Made by a program: the position numbers and the translations under genes. A stretch of 64,000 nucleotides of DNA from JAUIKM01 sp964445695. GTDB lineage: Bacteria; Bacteroidota; Ignavibacteria; Kapaibacteriales; UBA7675. Positions 8,670-17,976 of this stretch are shown piece after piece. Position 1 is the stretch's first letter, and each line of letters begins with the position of its first letter. The notes below the pieces were generated by a model. It saw only the letters and a list, made by a program, of their open reading frames with translations, had not been told where the DNA came from and searched no databases. Location of the stretch: assembly GCA_964445695.1 (NCBI GenBank), contig CAYULF010000002.1, positions 310,001-374,000 on the forward strand, in the 5' to 3' direction.

Positions 8670-10255
8670 AATCTCGGCGGCCGGCCGCTCGGCGACACGT
8701 CGCTCTCAAGGCGTTCTTTCTCAGCTATAAGCGAAGCATAGCTGCGGCCTTCGATCCTGGAGCGGATCCAGTCGCACACGTTAAAATACGCAAAGGCATA
8801 ACGCTCGAGCGGTTCCTGAGCTCTTATCGCAGACATTTCACTTAACAACTTGCGCAGCTCCCGCGTCAGTTCGCCGTGCAGCCAGTAGTGATCGGCGCGG
8901 CGAAAGAAGCGCAGCATGGCTGCCTCGGAGGCGTGAAGGCGATCCAAACGTTTAAACTCCCGCCGATAACTCTCGGCCAGATATTCCAGCGCGCTGAATT
9001 CTTCCAGCTCGTATTGAATCAACAGATGCAGCATGCGCAGTGAGAGATATATGTCCAGCCGGGAAACCGACTCGCCGGCGTTACAGCCGTCCAGCACCCA
9101 GTTTAATGACTCCGCAAAACGTCCTTCGCCGAACAGCGCCAATGCGATACGATAATACTTGGAATAGACATTGACGTTGTGCATCGACTTGTCATAGGCC
9201 CGCAACTCCGGCATCATTGACGAAACAAGAGAAAAAGCCTGGTCAAAACGACCACGACGAATGTGCATCTCCAGTTCCAGAAAGTTGGCCGTTTCAAAAA
9301 CCGCCACAAGCGAAGGCGCTCCGTTCCGGCTGCCGGTGTCGTCACCCAGAGCACGCAGTTGCTGCAACATCTGTTCCGCATCGGAATACTTGCCGAGAAC
9401 AATCTGGCTGATGATACAGCGATTCAAAACATAAAGGAATTGAACCGGCTCGTCGCGGCTGATAAATTCTTTCTGACGAAACAGGTCCAGTTGTTTAAGC
9501 GACAGCGACAACGCATGTTCAAACTGTCCAGTTAACTGAAAATAGTGGTAGAGGGCCGTGTTGATGTGCACCGACTCCCAGAAACCGGCGTCACCTTTGT
9601 CATAGCGCTCCTGAAGCGGCAGCAGTTCACGGTGAAGTTCGGCCGCCAGGTCGGCGCTGCGCAGTACACGTCCACTGCGAATAAACAGAGCGTACATGCG
9701 CGTTCCGAGCTCTTCGGCCGCGATAGTGTTTGCCAGCATCTTGTTGACCCGCTGCTCTTCTTCCATCATCGTGCGGTAAGCGCTGCGCGTGTTGTTGGTT
9801 CGAATGCGCAGGACAAGCCGGCGCTTCTGCCAGTTGATTATTTCAGGCAGCATGTGAATCAACTCATTGTCATAAGCCAGCGACTTGCACTTTTCCAGCA
9901 GTTTCCAGCAGGAGTCGTACAGACCTTTGCGATAGAGTATCTCCGCACTTTGCAGATACTCGCGTATCGCCACCGCCGCGTTGTCACCCGCATAAAACAT
10001 CCGCAAAGCCTGCAACAGGCGCTCGTACAAACGCCGTTTGGCATTCGGCAACGTGCGGCGGTTCAGTTTGGGAACGGTCGCCAACAATTCATCTTCATCG
10101 AAGCTGTCCATTTTGTCGATCGCCGCAAACAGAGTGGGCAGGCCCGACTCATTGCCCGCCGCGCTGCGCTTCAGAAACAGGGTGCAATAGCGCTTCTCCG
10201 CTTTGCTCAGATGTTTTATCAATTCAAAAATGTGACGCTCGCCAGACTTGGGCAC
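8663..10255 (-). CDS. Bacteroidota-type helical-repeat protein, paralogue 1 of 3
   Basis: 530 residues, GTG start with AGGAG about nine bases upstream. Almost entirely helical, TPR-like. The N-terminus IFELIKHLSKAEKRYCTLFL and the block LQSAEILYRKGLYDSCWKLL match the genes at 50947 (IRAMNKQEKRYFKLY, HIQILYNKGLYEHCRKV) and, more distantly, 33109. Proteins with this 'LSKxEKRYFKL ... LYxKGLYxxCxKxL' pattern occur as multigene families in Bacteroidota as far as I recall, with no established function. No signal peptide, so a cytoplasmic adaptor role is likely. Confidence 0.75.
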   Translation of the reverse strand: MPKSGERHIFELIKHLSKAEKRYCTLFLKRSAAGNESGLPTLFAAIDKMDSFDEDELLATVPKLNRRTLPNAKRRLYERLLQALRMFYAGDNAAVAIREYLQSAEILYRKGLYDSCWKLLEKCKSLAYDNELIHMLPEIINWQKRRLVLRIRTNNTRSAYRTMMEEEQRVNKMLANTIAAEELGTRMYALFIRSGRVLRSADLAAELHRELLPLQERYDKGDAGFWESVHINTALYHYFQLTGQFEHALSLSLKQLDLFRQKEFISRDEPVQFLYVLNRCIISQIVLGKYSDAEQMLQQLRALGDDTGSRNGAPSLVAVFETANFLELEMHIRRGRFDQAFSLVSSMMPELRAYDKSMHNVNVYSKYYRIALALFGEGRFAESLNWVLDGCNAGESVSRLDIYLSLRMLHLLIQYELEEFSALEYLAESYRREFKRLDRLHASEAAMLRFFRRADHYWLHGELTRELRKLLSEMSAIRAQEPLERYAFAYFNVCDWIRSRIEGRSYASLIAEKERLESDVSPSGRPPRFR

Positions 10256-10448
10256 GACAGCAACTCCTGCGAATAATCGCCGATTTCAGGCCGTATTGGC
10301 CGTTTTCACCCGTCCCATTGAATTTTGGGAGCGGTAGAATACAAAAATTCTCCATTAACCGATGTGTAGCTCGAGTTTTTATGTGGTCAGCCTTGCTGCA
10401 CACTCCGAGCAGATTCTCGGTTTGTTGAACAACAATTTTCAGGTGACT

Positions 10449-12068
10449 ATGATGCATTTGCGACAAAGCAGAGTGCCTACGACTTTTTTACATCTTCGCC
10501 GGCATGGATTGTTAACTCTTGCGATGCTGCTGATGCTTGCCGGCAAGCTCACAGCGCAGACTCCCGAATGGACGAGTATCGCAACCGACCCGGAGCGGGA
10601 CGGCATGTACTCGGGAGTGCTTGACGGCAAGGAACTCTGGTACTGGTACGATCAGGAGCTGGACAACATTGTCTTTAAAGTGGATGTATACGGCACCATT
10701 GATCCGAATACAATCGGCATTAACATTGTTATGAATATTCCAGGGGACGGAACCGTCGCCTCCTGGTGGGGCGCCAACAGTTCCTTCCGGTTTAACCGCC
10801 TCGTGACGCTGTGGATCACGGGCACGCCTCCCAGCGACTACAGCGGAACGGTTGGTATCTGCAACGCCGCCGGCGCGCAGGCGATGAACTACATGAATCT
10901 CGCCCGCGGCAATATCGGCATTGCCGTGCAGCCCGGAACCTCATCTTATGTGTTCTCTTTTCCGCGTGAAGACCTCATTTCCGACGAACTGCTTGAAGCG
11001 GGGCCGGTTAACATTTCGGCCATTGCAGCCGTCGGCACCAATCAGTTCTGGAACGACGACATTCCCGACAACGGCAGCGGAATGATGGTGCTGGAGAAAG
11101 CTGAGGAAGAAGTTTTTCCGGACCTGGAGCTCTCGACCACAGCGCTCGAATTCGACGACACCAATGTGGGCGATCGTTCCGATAAAACGTTTACGATCAG
11201 CAATACCGGTGAAACGATTTTGTTGGTTGAAGATATGGCGATAGAAGGCGACGGCGCGGATCAGTTTTCGCTGATCGACAGCGCACCGTTTGAAATCGAA
11301 GCCGGTGAAAGTCGGCAGGTAACGGTGAGTTTTCTGCCGCAGGGCGAGGGTGAATTTGACGCAAAAATATTGATCGTCTCCAACGCACCCGCGCCGGCGA
11401 ACGTGCAGGAAATCAGTCTTTCCGGCACCGGGACGGTTGAACAAATCGACCCGCCGGCCATCACCCTGCTCGCAGCGACCATGGATTTTGGTTCGCTCAT
11501 GGCCGGTGAAAGTCGTACGCAAAGTTTTGAGGTGTTCAATACCGGCGGCTCGACCTTGATTGTTAACAATGTCACGATCCGCGGCGAAGGCTCGGAGTAT
11601 TTCACGCTCAACAGCCCAACCCAGTTTTCGGTTGAACCGGCCAATTCCGCTCAGGTCAGCATTACTTTTGCGCCGACGACGGCCATCGAATCACTCACGG
11701 AAGTTGTAATAGAATCAAATGCACCCGAGCCGGACAACTCAGTTGTTGTATCCATGACCGGCGTCGGACTTGTCGATACCCGCGTGCACCCGGAACTGAT
11801 CGTAGAAAGCAATTTTGCGGTCTATCCCAATCCGGCGCACAACGATGTTAACATTTCCTGCTCCCTGAAAAAGGGCGGAGATGTCACCCTGCGCATATTC
11901 GACCAACGCGGCCGCGTACTGCACACCGCGCCGTTGGGCTATCGTGCGCCAGGCGAACTCAACCATCGGTTGAGCCTGGACGAAGTAAATCTTACGGGCG
12001 CTATGCTGTTGCTGCAGCTTGACATCGACCATAAGCCGGCAGCAACAGTTACATTCATGGTACACTAA
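10449..12068 (+). CDS. T9SS-secreted protein with two ASH/choice-of-anchor-D domains
   Basis: The start is ATG 10449 (an adjacent ATG follows); the frame opens upstream at 10362 but the signal peptide begins here (basic run, then LLTLAMLLMLAGKLTAQ). 539 residues. Residues ~25-215 hold an unrecognised beta-rich domain. Two HYDIN/ASH-like domains follow, beginning ELSTTALEFDDTNVGDRSDK and ITLLAATMDFGSLMAGESRT, each with ISNTG or FNTGG. The C-terminal ~85 residues are a T9SS type A domain (FAVYPNPAHNDVNISCSLKK ...). Predicted cell-surface or secreted protein. A strong terminator follows. Confidence 0.82.
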   Translation: MMHLRQSRVPTTFLHLRRHGLLTLAMLLMLAGKLTAQTPEWTSIATDPERDGMYSGVLDGKELWYWYDQELDNIVFKVDVYGTIDPNTIGINIVMNIPGDGTVASWWGANSSFRFNRLVTLWITGTPPSDYSGTVGICNAAGAQAMNYMNLARGNIGIAVQPGTSSYVFSFPREDLISDELLEAGPVNISAIAAVGTNQFWNDDIPDNGSGMMVLEKAEEEVFPDLELSTTALEFDDTNVGDRSDKTFTISNTGETILLVEDMAIEGDGADQFSLIDSAPFEIEAGESRQVTVSFLPQGEGEFDAKILIVSNAPAPANVQEISLSGTGTVEQIDPPAITLLAATMDFGSLMAGESRTQSFEVFNTGGSTLIVNNVTIRGEGSEYFTLNSPTQFSVEPANSAQVSITFAPTTAIESLTEVVIESNAPEPDNSVVVSMTGVGLVDTRVHPELIVESNFAVYPNPAHNDVNISCSLKKGGDVTLRIFDQRGRVLHTAPLGYRAPGELNHRLSLDEVNLTGAMLLLQLDIDHKPAATVTFMVH

Positions 12069-12145
12069 TACCCTCGGCGGGAGAACGGCCATAACTCCGC
12101 AGTCCTCCAGCCCCGGACGTTGACAAAGTCCCCACACAACGTCCT

Positions 12146-12186
12146 GACAGCACCCGTTGTTTAACGCGACGGGTGCTGTCTTTTTT
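12146..12186 (+). terminator. intrinsic terminator of the ASH-domain T9SS gene
   Basis: A perfect 12-bp stem, GACAGCACCCGT (12146-12157) with ACGGGTGCTGTC (12169-12180), closes an 11-base loop and is followed by TTTTTT. Confidence 0.9.
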
Positions 12187-12296
12187 GTTGACGCCTACAC
12201 CCTTCCCCCACTTTTCCCTATATTCCCCCATACCGCTCACTGGCAGTTGGATGCCCAATTCCCCTTTTTGTCTCTCCATAGGAGTTATATCGCATC

Positions 12297-12719
12297 ATGA
12301 AAACTCTCCTGATCTTCGCCGCGGTCCTCGTGTCCGCCTTCTCAACGCTCGCCGCCCAGGACGCCGACGCCAACGTCGCCGTGGTCAAACAAATGTTTGA
12401 AGCCTTCAATCAACACGACTGGAAGAAAAAGGCAAGCTACTACGCCGACGACGCCTCCTTCCTCGATCCGACCCTCGGCGCAGAAGAAGTCAATCAGTCC
12501 CATGTCGAAATCGTTAAAAAATATTCGAACCTCGAAAAAATGGCGCCCGATATCCACGACGACATCAAACACATCCACGCCGCCGGAAATACCGTCGTCG
12601 TCGAGTTTGTGTCTTCAGGCTCCGCCCCCGACGGCACAAAATGGAAACTGCCGATCTGTACAGTCCTGACGCTCGCCGACGGTAAAATCGTCCGCGACGC
12701 CACCTATTTTGACAAGTGA
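12297..12719 (+). CDS. secreted SnoaL/NTF2-like protein
   Basis: 140 residues. Signal peptide LLIFAAVLVSAFSTLAAQ with cleavage near AAQ-DA; TAGGAG lies in good position before the ATG. The mature ~120 residues show the NTF2-like pattern: VVKQMFEAFNQHDWKKKASYY, DDASFLDPTLG, then paired beta strands VVVEFVSSGSAPDGTKWKLP and a CTVLTLADGKIVRDATYFD ending. SnoaL-like proteins are cone-shaped hydrolases, isomerases or binding proteins. No catalytic set is evident, so the substrate is unknown. Monocistronic. Confidence 0.8.
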   Translation: MKTLLIFAAVLVSAFSTLAAQDADANVAVVKQMFEAFNQHDWKKKASYYADDASFLDPTLGAEEVNQSHVEIVKKYSNLEKMAPDIHDDIKHIHAAGNTVVVEFVSSGSAPDGTKWKLPICTVLTLADGKIVRDATYFDK

Positions 12720-13069
12720 GCGCGGCAGCCTGCCCGCCATCACCGGTCCCGCATCAAACCCGATCCGGCCGTTGCACGCCTTTTTGTGCGGCGGCCGCTG
12801 ATCCAGCCCCCTTGCCACTCTTTCGATCCTTCCGTGTTATCATGCTCAACGCCCGGTGACGTCACCTTGCCCATCAAATTCCGCGGCGGTTTCAGGTCGT
12901 TGCCCGCAGTTCGTGGATGAACGCATACCGTCGGCTGCCGCAATCAGTCAGGCTGTATCTCTTACCCCGGTCGGCGGTTGATCTGCATACTATTATAATA
13001 TGTCTCCCGGCCTGCCGCCGACGCCCTCCCCCAGGCGCCGGAGTTCGGCCACATTCCCTGCTGCGCCCA
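12720..13069 (+). promoter_or_regulatory. intergenic stretch with possible -10 box before the esterase gene
   Basis: No gene is visible. A TATAAT hexamer at 12994-12999 lies about 70 bases before the esterase start. No good -35 hexamer stands 16-18 bases upstream of it, so the promoter call is tentative. Confidence 0.35.
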
Positions 13070-14173
13070 ATGAAACGCCTTTTGTTTGTTCCGCTCCTGT
13101 GTTCTCTGCTGTGTTTTACCGCGCCCTCCGTCCATGCGCAGAACGACCTCGAATTTGAACACGACGGCCTGACCCGCGAATACAATCTCTACCGCCCCGC
13201 CAACCTTCGGCCCGATGCGCCGCTCCTTTTTGTCCTGCATGGTTTCTCCTCCAGCAAGGAAAACGTCCAGGACAGTCTCGGTTTTGACGCCCTCGCCGAT
13301 CGTTTTGGTTTTGCCGTCTGTTATCCGCAGGGACGCCGCATCACGATCGGTCCGCGCCATTGGAACGCCGGTCTGACGCTCTCCGAAGTCGACGACGTCG
13401 GCTTCCTGACGTCCCTCGCTCTTCACCTGCAAAGTGAGTTTAACCTCAACCCCGACAGAACGTTTGCCTGCGGTTTTTCCAACGGCGGATTTATGTGTTA
13501 CACGCTGGCCTGCGAAGCGCCGCACGTTTTCCGCGCCATCGCTTCCGTGTCCGGCCTCATGAGCGGTTTAACATGGGAAACCTGCGATCCCGCGCGCCCC
13601 GTGCCTGTTTTACAGATTCACGGCCTCGACGATGACTTTGTTCCCGTCGACGGCACGATGGCTTATCCAGGTGGTTGGGGCGGTGCGCCGCGACTCGACA
13701 GCATCGTCAGTTTCTGGGCGCTGTTAAACAACGCCACGTCGCCGGAAGTCAAGCTGGAGTCCGCCTTTGCCGCCGCCACCTACTTCCGCAATCCGCTTGG
13801 CGGCAATGAAGTCTGGTACTTCCTCATTTCCGACCTCGGACATTCCTGGCCCACGCCCGAACGCACCGGCATTGACGCGGCGGACGTCGTCTGGGACTTC
13901 TTCGACCGCTACGATCCGCCCTCCACTTCCGTATTAACATCCGCGGATTCACCCGACATCCACGTATTTCCCAACCCGGCTTCAACGTTTGTTAACATCC
14001 GGCACAACGACCCGCGACTGTTGGACTTTCGTTTAACCGATATGCTTGGATCTCCGATGTTCGAGGGCAACCTGGCTGCCGACAACACGGCTCTCGACCT
14101 CTCCGGACTCCCACGCGGCGTTTACTTTCTGCACGTCGGCGCTTCAGTTCGCAAAATCCTGAAAACCGACTGA
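13070..14173 (+). CDS. secreted PHB-depolymerase/feruloyl-esterase-type alpha/beta hydrolase with T9SS domain
   Basis: ATG 13070 is chosen because a clear signal peptide follows (RLLFVPLLCSLLCFTAPSVH); the frame extends upstream without one. 367 residues. The catalytic domain (~25-285) has LLFVLHGFSSSKENVQ (oxyanion region), the nucleophile elbow CGFSNGGFM, an acid candidate in IHGLDDDFVPVDG and a His candidate in SDLGHSWP, as in the LpqC / polyhydroxybutyrate-depolymerase esterase family. The T9SS type A domain begins IHVFPNPASTFVNI. Predicted extracellular polyester or aryl-ester hydrolase; substrate not deducible. Confidence 0.87.
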   Translation: MKRLLFVPLLCSLLCFTAPSVHAQNDLEFEHDGLTREYNLYRPANLRPDAPLLFVLHGFSSSKENVQDSLGFDALADRFGFAVCYPQGRRITIGPRHWNAGLTLSEVDDVGFLTSLALHLQSEFNLNPDRTFACGFSNGGFMCYTLACEAPHVFRAIASVSGLMSGLTWETCDPARPVPVLQIHGLDDDFVPVDGTMAYPGGWGGAPRLDSIVSFWALLNNATSPEVKLESAFAAATYFRNPLGGNEVWYFLISDLGHSWPTPERTGIDAADVVWDFFDRYDPPSTSVLTSADSPDIHVFPNPASTFVNIRHNDPRLLDFRLTDMLGSPMFEGNLAADNTALDLSGLPRGVYFLHVGASVRKILKTD

Positions 14174-14215
14174 GCGCTTCGCCCCCCACGGGTGGCTTGC
14201 TTTTTACTCTTGTTA
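14173..14215. repeat. dispersed palindromic intergenic element, left-arm copy C
   Basis: AGCGCTTCGCC followed by GGCTTGCTTTTTACTCTTGT matches the left arm of complete copy D. It starts on the last base of the esterase stop codon. The rest of the 285-base gap to the TetR gene holds no gene that I can support. Confidence 0.65.
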
Positions 14216-14396
14216 ACCACTGAGCCTGAAACACTCAGCCGCCGGGTTTCAAATCTTGAATGTCGTCATTCTCCGGGCGCGAATCCATCCAGCCCGCCGG
14301 AAGACTTCAGACACAATTGCAATAGCAGCCCGTGTCCACCGCCGCACAGCCGCCCCGAAAACCCCATGCCTTGGATCAGAATCCGAATATGCCTAC

Positions 14397-14430
14397 ATTG
14401 CATAACTGACTACACAGTCAGTTATGCAAT
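14397..14430. promoter_or_regulatory. perfect palindromic operator upstream of the TetR gene
   Basis: ATTGCATAACTGACT (14397-14411) and AGTCAGTTATGCAAT (14416-14430) are exact reverse complements around a 4-base ACAC spacer. The site ends 28 bases before the TetR start, where a TetR dimer commonly autorepresses. A possible TTGCAT / TATGCA promoter lies inside the palindrome, which would make binding mutually exclusive with polymerase. Confidence 0.85.
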
Positions 14431-14458
14431 TCAAAAAACGACAGAGTACAGCTGCACA

Positions 14459-15019
14459 ATGCGCCCGCCCAAAGGCAAACAAAAACTCTTCGATGCGGCC
14501 ATGCGGCTCTTTGAGTCGCAAGGTTACTTCGCAACAACAGTTGAACAAATCACGCTGGAAGCCGGAGTGTCAAAAGGTCTTGTGTACAATTATTTCAGCA
14601 GCAAAGAGGAATTGCTCGCTGAATTGATAAGAACAACGACCGCCGGAATGGAATCGATTGCCGCGACCTTGGTTCCCGGCCAGCCGATTGACAGTTCGCT
14701 GGAAGTGTTCATCGAGAACTACCTGGCTTTCCTCAAACGCGAAAAGAAGTTCCTCAAACTTCAACTCAACCTGATGTTGATGCCCGAGCTTCAGGATATC
14801 GTCGGAGAGCAGCAACAGGCGCGCGCAAAAATCCTGCTGCGCCACGTCGAACGGTGGTTTAAATCGGCCGGAGTAGCGCAGGCCGGCAACAGGGCGCGCA
14901 TCTTTCTGGCAATGCTCGATGGAATCGCGCTGCACTACCTGTCCGTCTACAAACGCTATCCGCTCAACTCCATGAAAGCCAGGCTTGTCCTGGCCGCACG
15001 CGATCTTTGCTCCAATTAA
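14459..15019 (+). CDS. TetR/AcrR-family transcriptional repressor
   Basis: I place the start at ATG 14459, downstream of the operator; the longer frame would run through the operator. 186 residues. The N-terminal helix-turn-helix is typical: KLFDAAMRLFESQGYFATTV, then LEAGVSKGLVYNYFSSKEEL. The C-terminal ligand domain (~60-186) is unspecific, with LKREKKFLKLQLNLMLMPEL. The perfect palindrome just upstream indicates autoregulation. It is 18 bases from the acetyltransferase gene, so the two form an operon and the repressor probably controls that enzyme. The inducer is unknown. Confidence 0.9.
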   Translation: MRPPKGKQKLFDAAMRLFESQGYFATTVEQITLEAGVSKGLVYNYFSSKEELLAELIRTTTAGMESIAATLVPGQPIDSSLEVFIENYLAFLKREKKFLKLQLNLMLMPELQDIVGEQQQARAKILLRHVERWFKSAGVAQAGNRARIFLAMLDGIALHYLSVYKRYPLNSMKARLVLAARDLCSN

Positions 15020-15037
15020 CATCCCGGATACAACAAC

Positions 15038-15856
15038 ATGATAGAGATCAAACCGCTTGATTCAATCGACGCACTACAACCGCTGAAACTCGCTTACATG
15101 GAACAAGTCGCTGCCCCGCTCGACGGCATGTGGCTTCAGGGTTTTGTGCCCTTCGCCAGACACTACGGCTTGTACGCAGACTCAACCCTCGTCGGCTTCT
15201 GCTGCGTCAATGAAGAAGGATACATGCTGCAATTCCACCTGCAGCCGCAGTATCGCGATGAAGCGGCTACGACATTCTCGCAGTTGTTTACCTCCGGCGA
15301 TGCGCCCACGGGAACAATCAACGGCGCATTCGCAAGCACCGCCGAGCCGCAGTATTTCTCGCTTTGCCTCGATCACTTTTCGAACTTCAGCGTCAACGCG
15401 CTCATGTATCAATTGCTCGACGACGCGGCTGCAGTCCCGGCGCAGAATCCATTCATTGAGTTAACCGCCGCCGACATGAACGAACTTGATGACCTTGTCG
15501 ACTTTGTGCATCGCAATCTGGGTGCGTCGCGCGAATGGTTAACAGAGTATTACACCAATCTTATCAATCGGACGGAAGTCTTCTGCCACAAAAACATTGG
15601 TGGATTGTTGGCTATCGGCGAGTGTCGCGGCTACGACGAGTACCAGACCGCCTACGTCGACCTCGGCGTCATCGTCGATCAATCCGCGCGCGGCAAAAGG
15701 ATGGCGACAAATGTCCTGAAACAACTCGCCGCACACAGTTTAAAACGGGGATGGACGCCGATCTGCTCAACCGAGAGCGGCAACATCGCAGCGCAAAAAG
15801 CAATCAGCCGCGCCGGTTTTTTCGCTCCACATCGCATCGTACGGTTTGACGTCTAA
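15038..15856 (+). CDS. GNAT-family N-acetyltransferase
   Basis: 272 residues. The C-terminal ~140 residues carry the GNAT acetyl-CoA fold: strand YQTAYVDLGVIVDQSARGKR (motif A, with a Q/RxxGxG/A-like loop SARGKRMATNV), then helix LKQLAAHSLKRGWTP and motif B STESGNIAAQKAISRAGF. The N-terminal ~130 residues look like a degenerate second GNAT half (LVGFCCVNEEGYMLQFHL). It follows the TetR gene by 18 bases and is probably under the same palindromic operator. Small-molecule acetylation, for example of a drug or an amino acid, is plausible; the substrate is unknown. Confidence 0.82.
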   Translation: MIEIKPLDSIDALQPLKLAYMEQVAAPLDGMWLQGFVPFARHYGLYADSTLVGFCCVNEEGYMLQFHLQPQYRDEAATTFSQLFTSGDAPTGTINGAFASTAEPQYFSLCLDHFSNFSVNALMYQLLDDAAAVPAQNPFIELTAADMNELDDLVDFVHRNLGASREWLTEYYTNLINRTEVFCHKNIGGLLAIGECRGYDEYQTAYVDLGVIVDQSARGKRMATNVLKQLAAHSLKRGWTPICSTESGNIAAQKAISRAGFFAPHRIVRFDV

Positions 15857-15928
15857 CAGCTGAACGATATCCCGGAATCACGCCGCCGCTTCCGTTTGCT
15901 GATTTCCGAGCCGATGAAGTTAACACCT

Positions 15929-16648
15929 TCATCCGATCTTGAGCCTGTTGATTTCGCGCAGAAAGTGGTTCCTGTACAGCGCACCGACGCTGATGTTCTC
16001 ATCCAGAATATTGATCACGCCGCCTTTGATCGAGTCGATCTTGCCCGCCGCCACTATGTAGGATTTGTGTACGCGTATGAACCTGCTGCCGGCCAGCAGC
16101 TGTTCAATTTGTTTAAGGTTGTCCCGCACCATCAGCGTTTTTTCCGCCGTCCGGATCCCGATGTAATCGCCCATGCCTTTGATGTAGTACACGTCGCGCA
16201 GATCCAGCCGTTCTATCGTACCGTTGTTGTTGACAAAGATGTAGTCCAGCGCCGGCGCACTTTCGCCTGACGGAACGGCGGCGACCGCATTCGGCGCTTC
16301 AAATGACAGTTTGTCCACTGCTTTGAGAAAGCGCGCAAAACTGAATGGTTTAAGCAGATAATCCACCACGTTGAAATTATAGCTCTCAACCGCAAAGTCG
16401 TCATAAGCCGTAGTCATGACCACGCGCGGCGGTTTGTTAAGTGAGGCGAGCAGCTCAATTCCGTTGATTTCCGGCATCTGAATATCCAGGAACAGAACAT
16501 CGATGCTGCGCTGCTGCAGCAGCGTCAGTGCTTCCACCGCAGAAGTGCAGGCTTTCACCAGATCGAGAATCTCAACTCGCGCAATGCAGTCCTCCAGAAA
16601 ACGGCAGGCCAGCGGTTCGTCGTCGACTATCAGACATTTGTAGTTCAT
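15929..16648 (-). CDS. LytTR-family response regulator
   Basis: 239 residues. Receiver domain (~1-120): acidic pocket VDDEP, phospho-acceptor Asp in VLFLDIQMPEING, switch Thr in VVMTTAY and Lys in DYLLKPF. LytTR DNA-binding domain (~140-239): YIFVNNNGTIERLDLRDVYY, GDYIGIRTAEKTLMVR and FIRVHKSYIV. The start overlaps the stop of the kinase gene by four bases, so it is the partner of that kinase. Such pairs are common in Bacteroidota and control surface or export functions; the target genes here are not evident. Confidence 0.93.
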   Translation of the reverse strand: MNYKCLIVDDEPLACRFLEDCIARVEILDLVKACTSAVEALTLLQQRSIDVLFLDIQMPEINGIELLASLNKPPRVVMTTAYDDFAVESYNFNVVDYLLKPFSFARFLKAVDKLSFEAPNAVAAVPSGESAPALDYIFVNNNGTIERLDLRDVYYIKGMGDYIGIRTAEKTLMVRDNLKQIEQLLAGSRFIRVHKSYIVAAGKIDSIKGGVINILDENISVGALYRNHFLREINRLKIG

Positions 16649-17667
16649 TTTAAGTCCAGCTCCAGTACAACGCGATACAGACTTTCCGTCTGCTCTATTG
16701 TCAGCTCGTGTTTGTCGGGATACAACAACTCCAGGCGCCGCCGCACATTGTGAATCCCAATACCGGTCGTCGGCTCCTTGCTGCGCCGCGCCGGCCCGTT
16801 TTCCACTTCAAAATACAATCTGTCATTTTTCACCTCGGCCCGAATGTTGATGCGCGCCGTTCCCGAACTGACATCGCCGTGTTTAAACGCATTTTCCACA
16901 AAGGAAATCAGAAGCAGCGGCCGGATACGCCGTCCCTCGCATTCTCCTTCAACAGCCATGTGCACGATGTCCGGCCTGCTCAGGCGCAGACTCTGAAGTT
17001 CAACAAAGTGCCGGATGTAATCAATCTCGTCGGTCAGCCTGACGTAGTCCAATTTCACGGTGTGCAGCATGTAGCGCATCAATTCCGACAGCTTGATGAT
17101 CGACTCTTCAGCCTGCCGCGGCTGCGCTCCGACCAGGTAGTGAATATTGTGAAGGGTGTTGTGCAGAAAGTGCGGACTGATCTGATACTTCAACATTTGC
17201 AGCTCGGAATCCACCTTGTACTCTTCCAGCTCCTCGCGCAGCTTTTTGTCGCGTATCCAGTCAGACGTAAATCGCGCACCGCTGCTCACCAACAGGTAAA
17301 ACACGTCCTGCATGAGGTAGTACAATTTGTTTTGCTCAAAACTCACCAGGTAGGTTTTGCAGTCGACCAGTAATTCCGAAATGAAAATGGCATACAGGTA
17401 TTGCAACGCGAATGTCAAACCGATCAGGAGCGCCGCACACAGTCCATACCAGCCGTACCTTCCCCTGCGCAGCAAACGCGGAATCAACAGGAAATAGTTG
17501 CAGTAAAACAGAACCAGTATAACGGCTATGTCTGTGATGTTAACCAGAAAAGCCACCAACAGACCGTAGTCCGACAGGTAATAACGGTACACGCTGTAGC
17601 TTCGGTCTGCGTAAAACAGCAGCCAGAACAACACATGCACCCAAATCTCCAGCCGATTCCGCTTCAT
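16645..17667 (-). CDS. LytS/YehU-type sensor histidine kinase
   Basis: I prefer ATG 17667 (GGAG 11 bases upstream) to GTG 17676. 340 residues. The N-terminal ~150 residues contain about four hydrophobic segments (VHVLFWLLFY; LLVAFLVNITDIAVILVLFY; YGLCAALLIGLTFALQYLYA; a weaker fourth). The His_kinase domain has the phospho-site YQISPHFLHNTLHNIHYLV, a variant of the usual QxNPHFLFNTLN. The ATPase has an N-box FVENAFKHG and G-box TGIGIHNVRRRLELLY. It precedes and overlaps the LytTR gene. Membrane located; ligand unknown. Confidence 0.92.
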   Translation of the reverse strand: MKRNRLEIWVHVLFWLLFYADRSYSVYRYYLSDYGLLVAFLVNITDIAVILVLFYCNYFLLIPRLLRRGRYGWYGLCAALLIGLTFALQYLYAIFISELLVDCKTYLVSFEQNKLYYLMQDVFYLLVSSGARFTSDWIRDKKLREELEEYKVDSELQMLKYQISPHFLHNTLHNIHYLVGAQPRQAEESIIKLSELMRYMLHTVKLDYVRLTDEIDYIRHFVELQSLRLSRPDIVHMAVEGECEGRRIRPLLLISFVENAFKHGDVSSGTARINIRAEVKNDRLYFEVENGPARRSKEPTTGIGIHNVRRRLELLYPDKHELTIEQTESLYRVVLELDLK

Positions 17668-17976
17668 GATTCTCACTACTCCGCCGTGCCAAAAAACTGC
17701 GTCCTACGTCAAATTCAGCCAAATGACGCGCATCCAACATAAGAAAATCTGCGAACCTGTGTAATGTTGCGGCGAACGCCCCAATTCACGCGGTGAACCG
17801 CCTGTCCTCCAGCTCTCCAACTTTCATCGCAACGACTGTGCCGTTCACAGATTAGTCCGCGATCACAAGCCGGTTTGTGGTAACCACAGCATTTTTCACG
17901 CGTCTGTGAGCATTCATTCGGGCGGGCTACACTCCTCATTTCCTGAATGCAGGCATATTATTTACCGGAGAAAACA
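17668..17976. other. divergent intergenic region
   Basis: This ~300-base gap separates the minus-strand kinase from the plus-strand YCF48-like gene and must hold both promoters. I see no gene and no clear hexamers. CCGGAG before 17977 is the ribosome site of the plus-strand gene. Confidence 0.5.
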
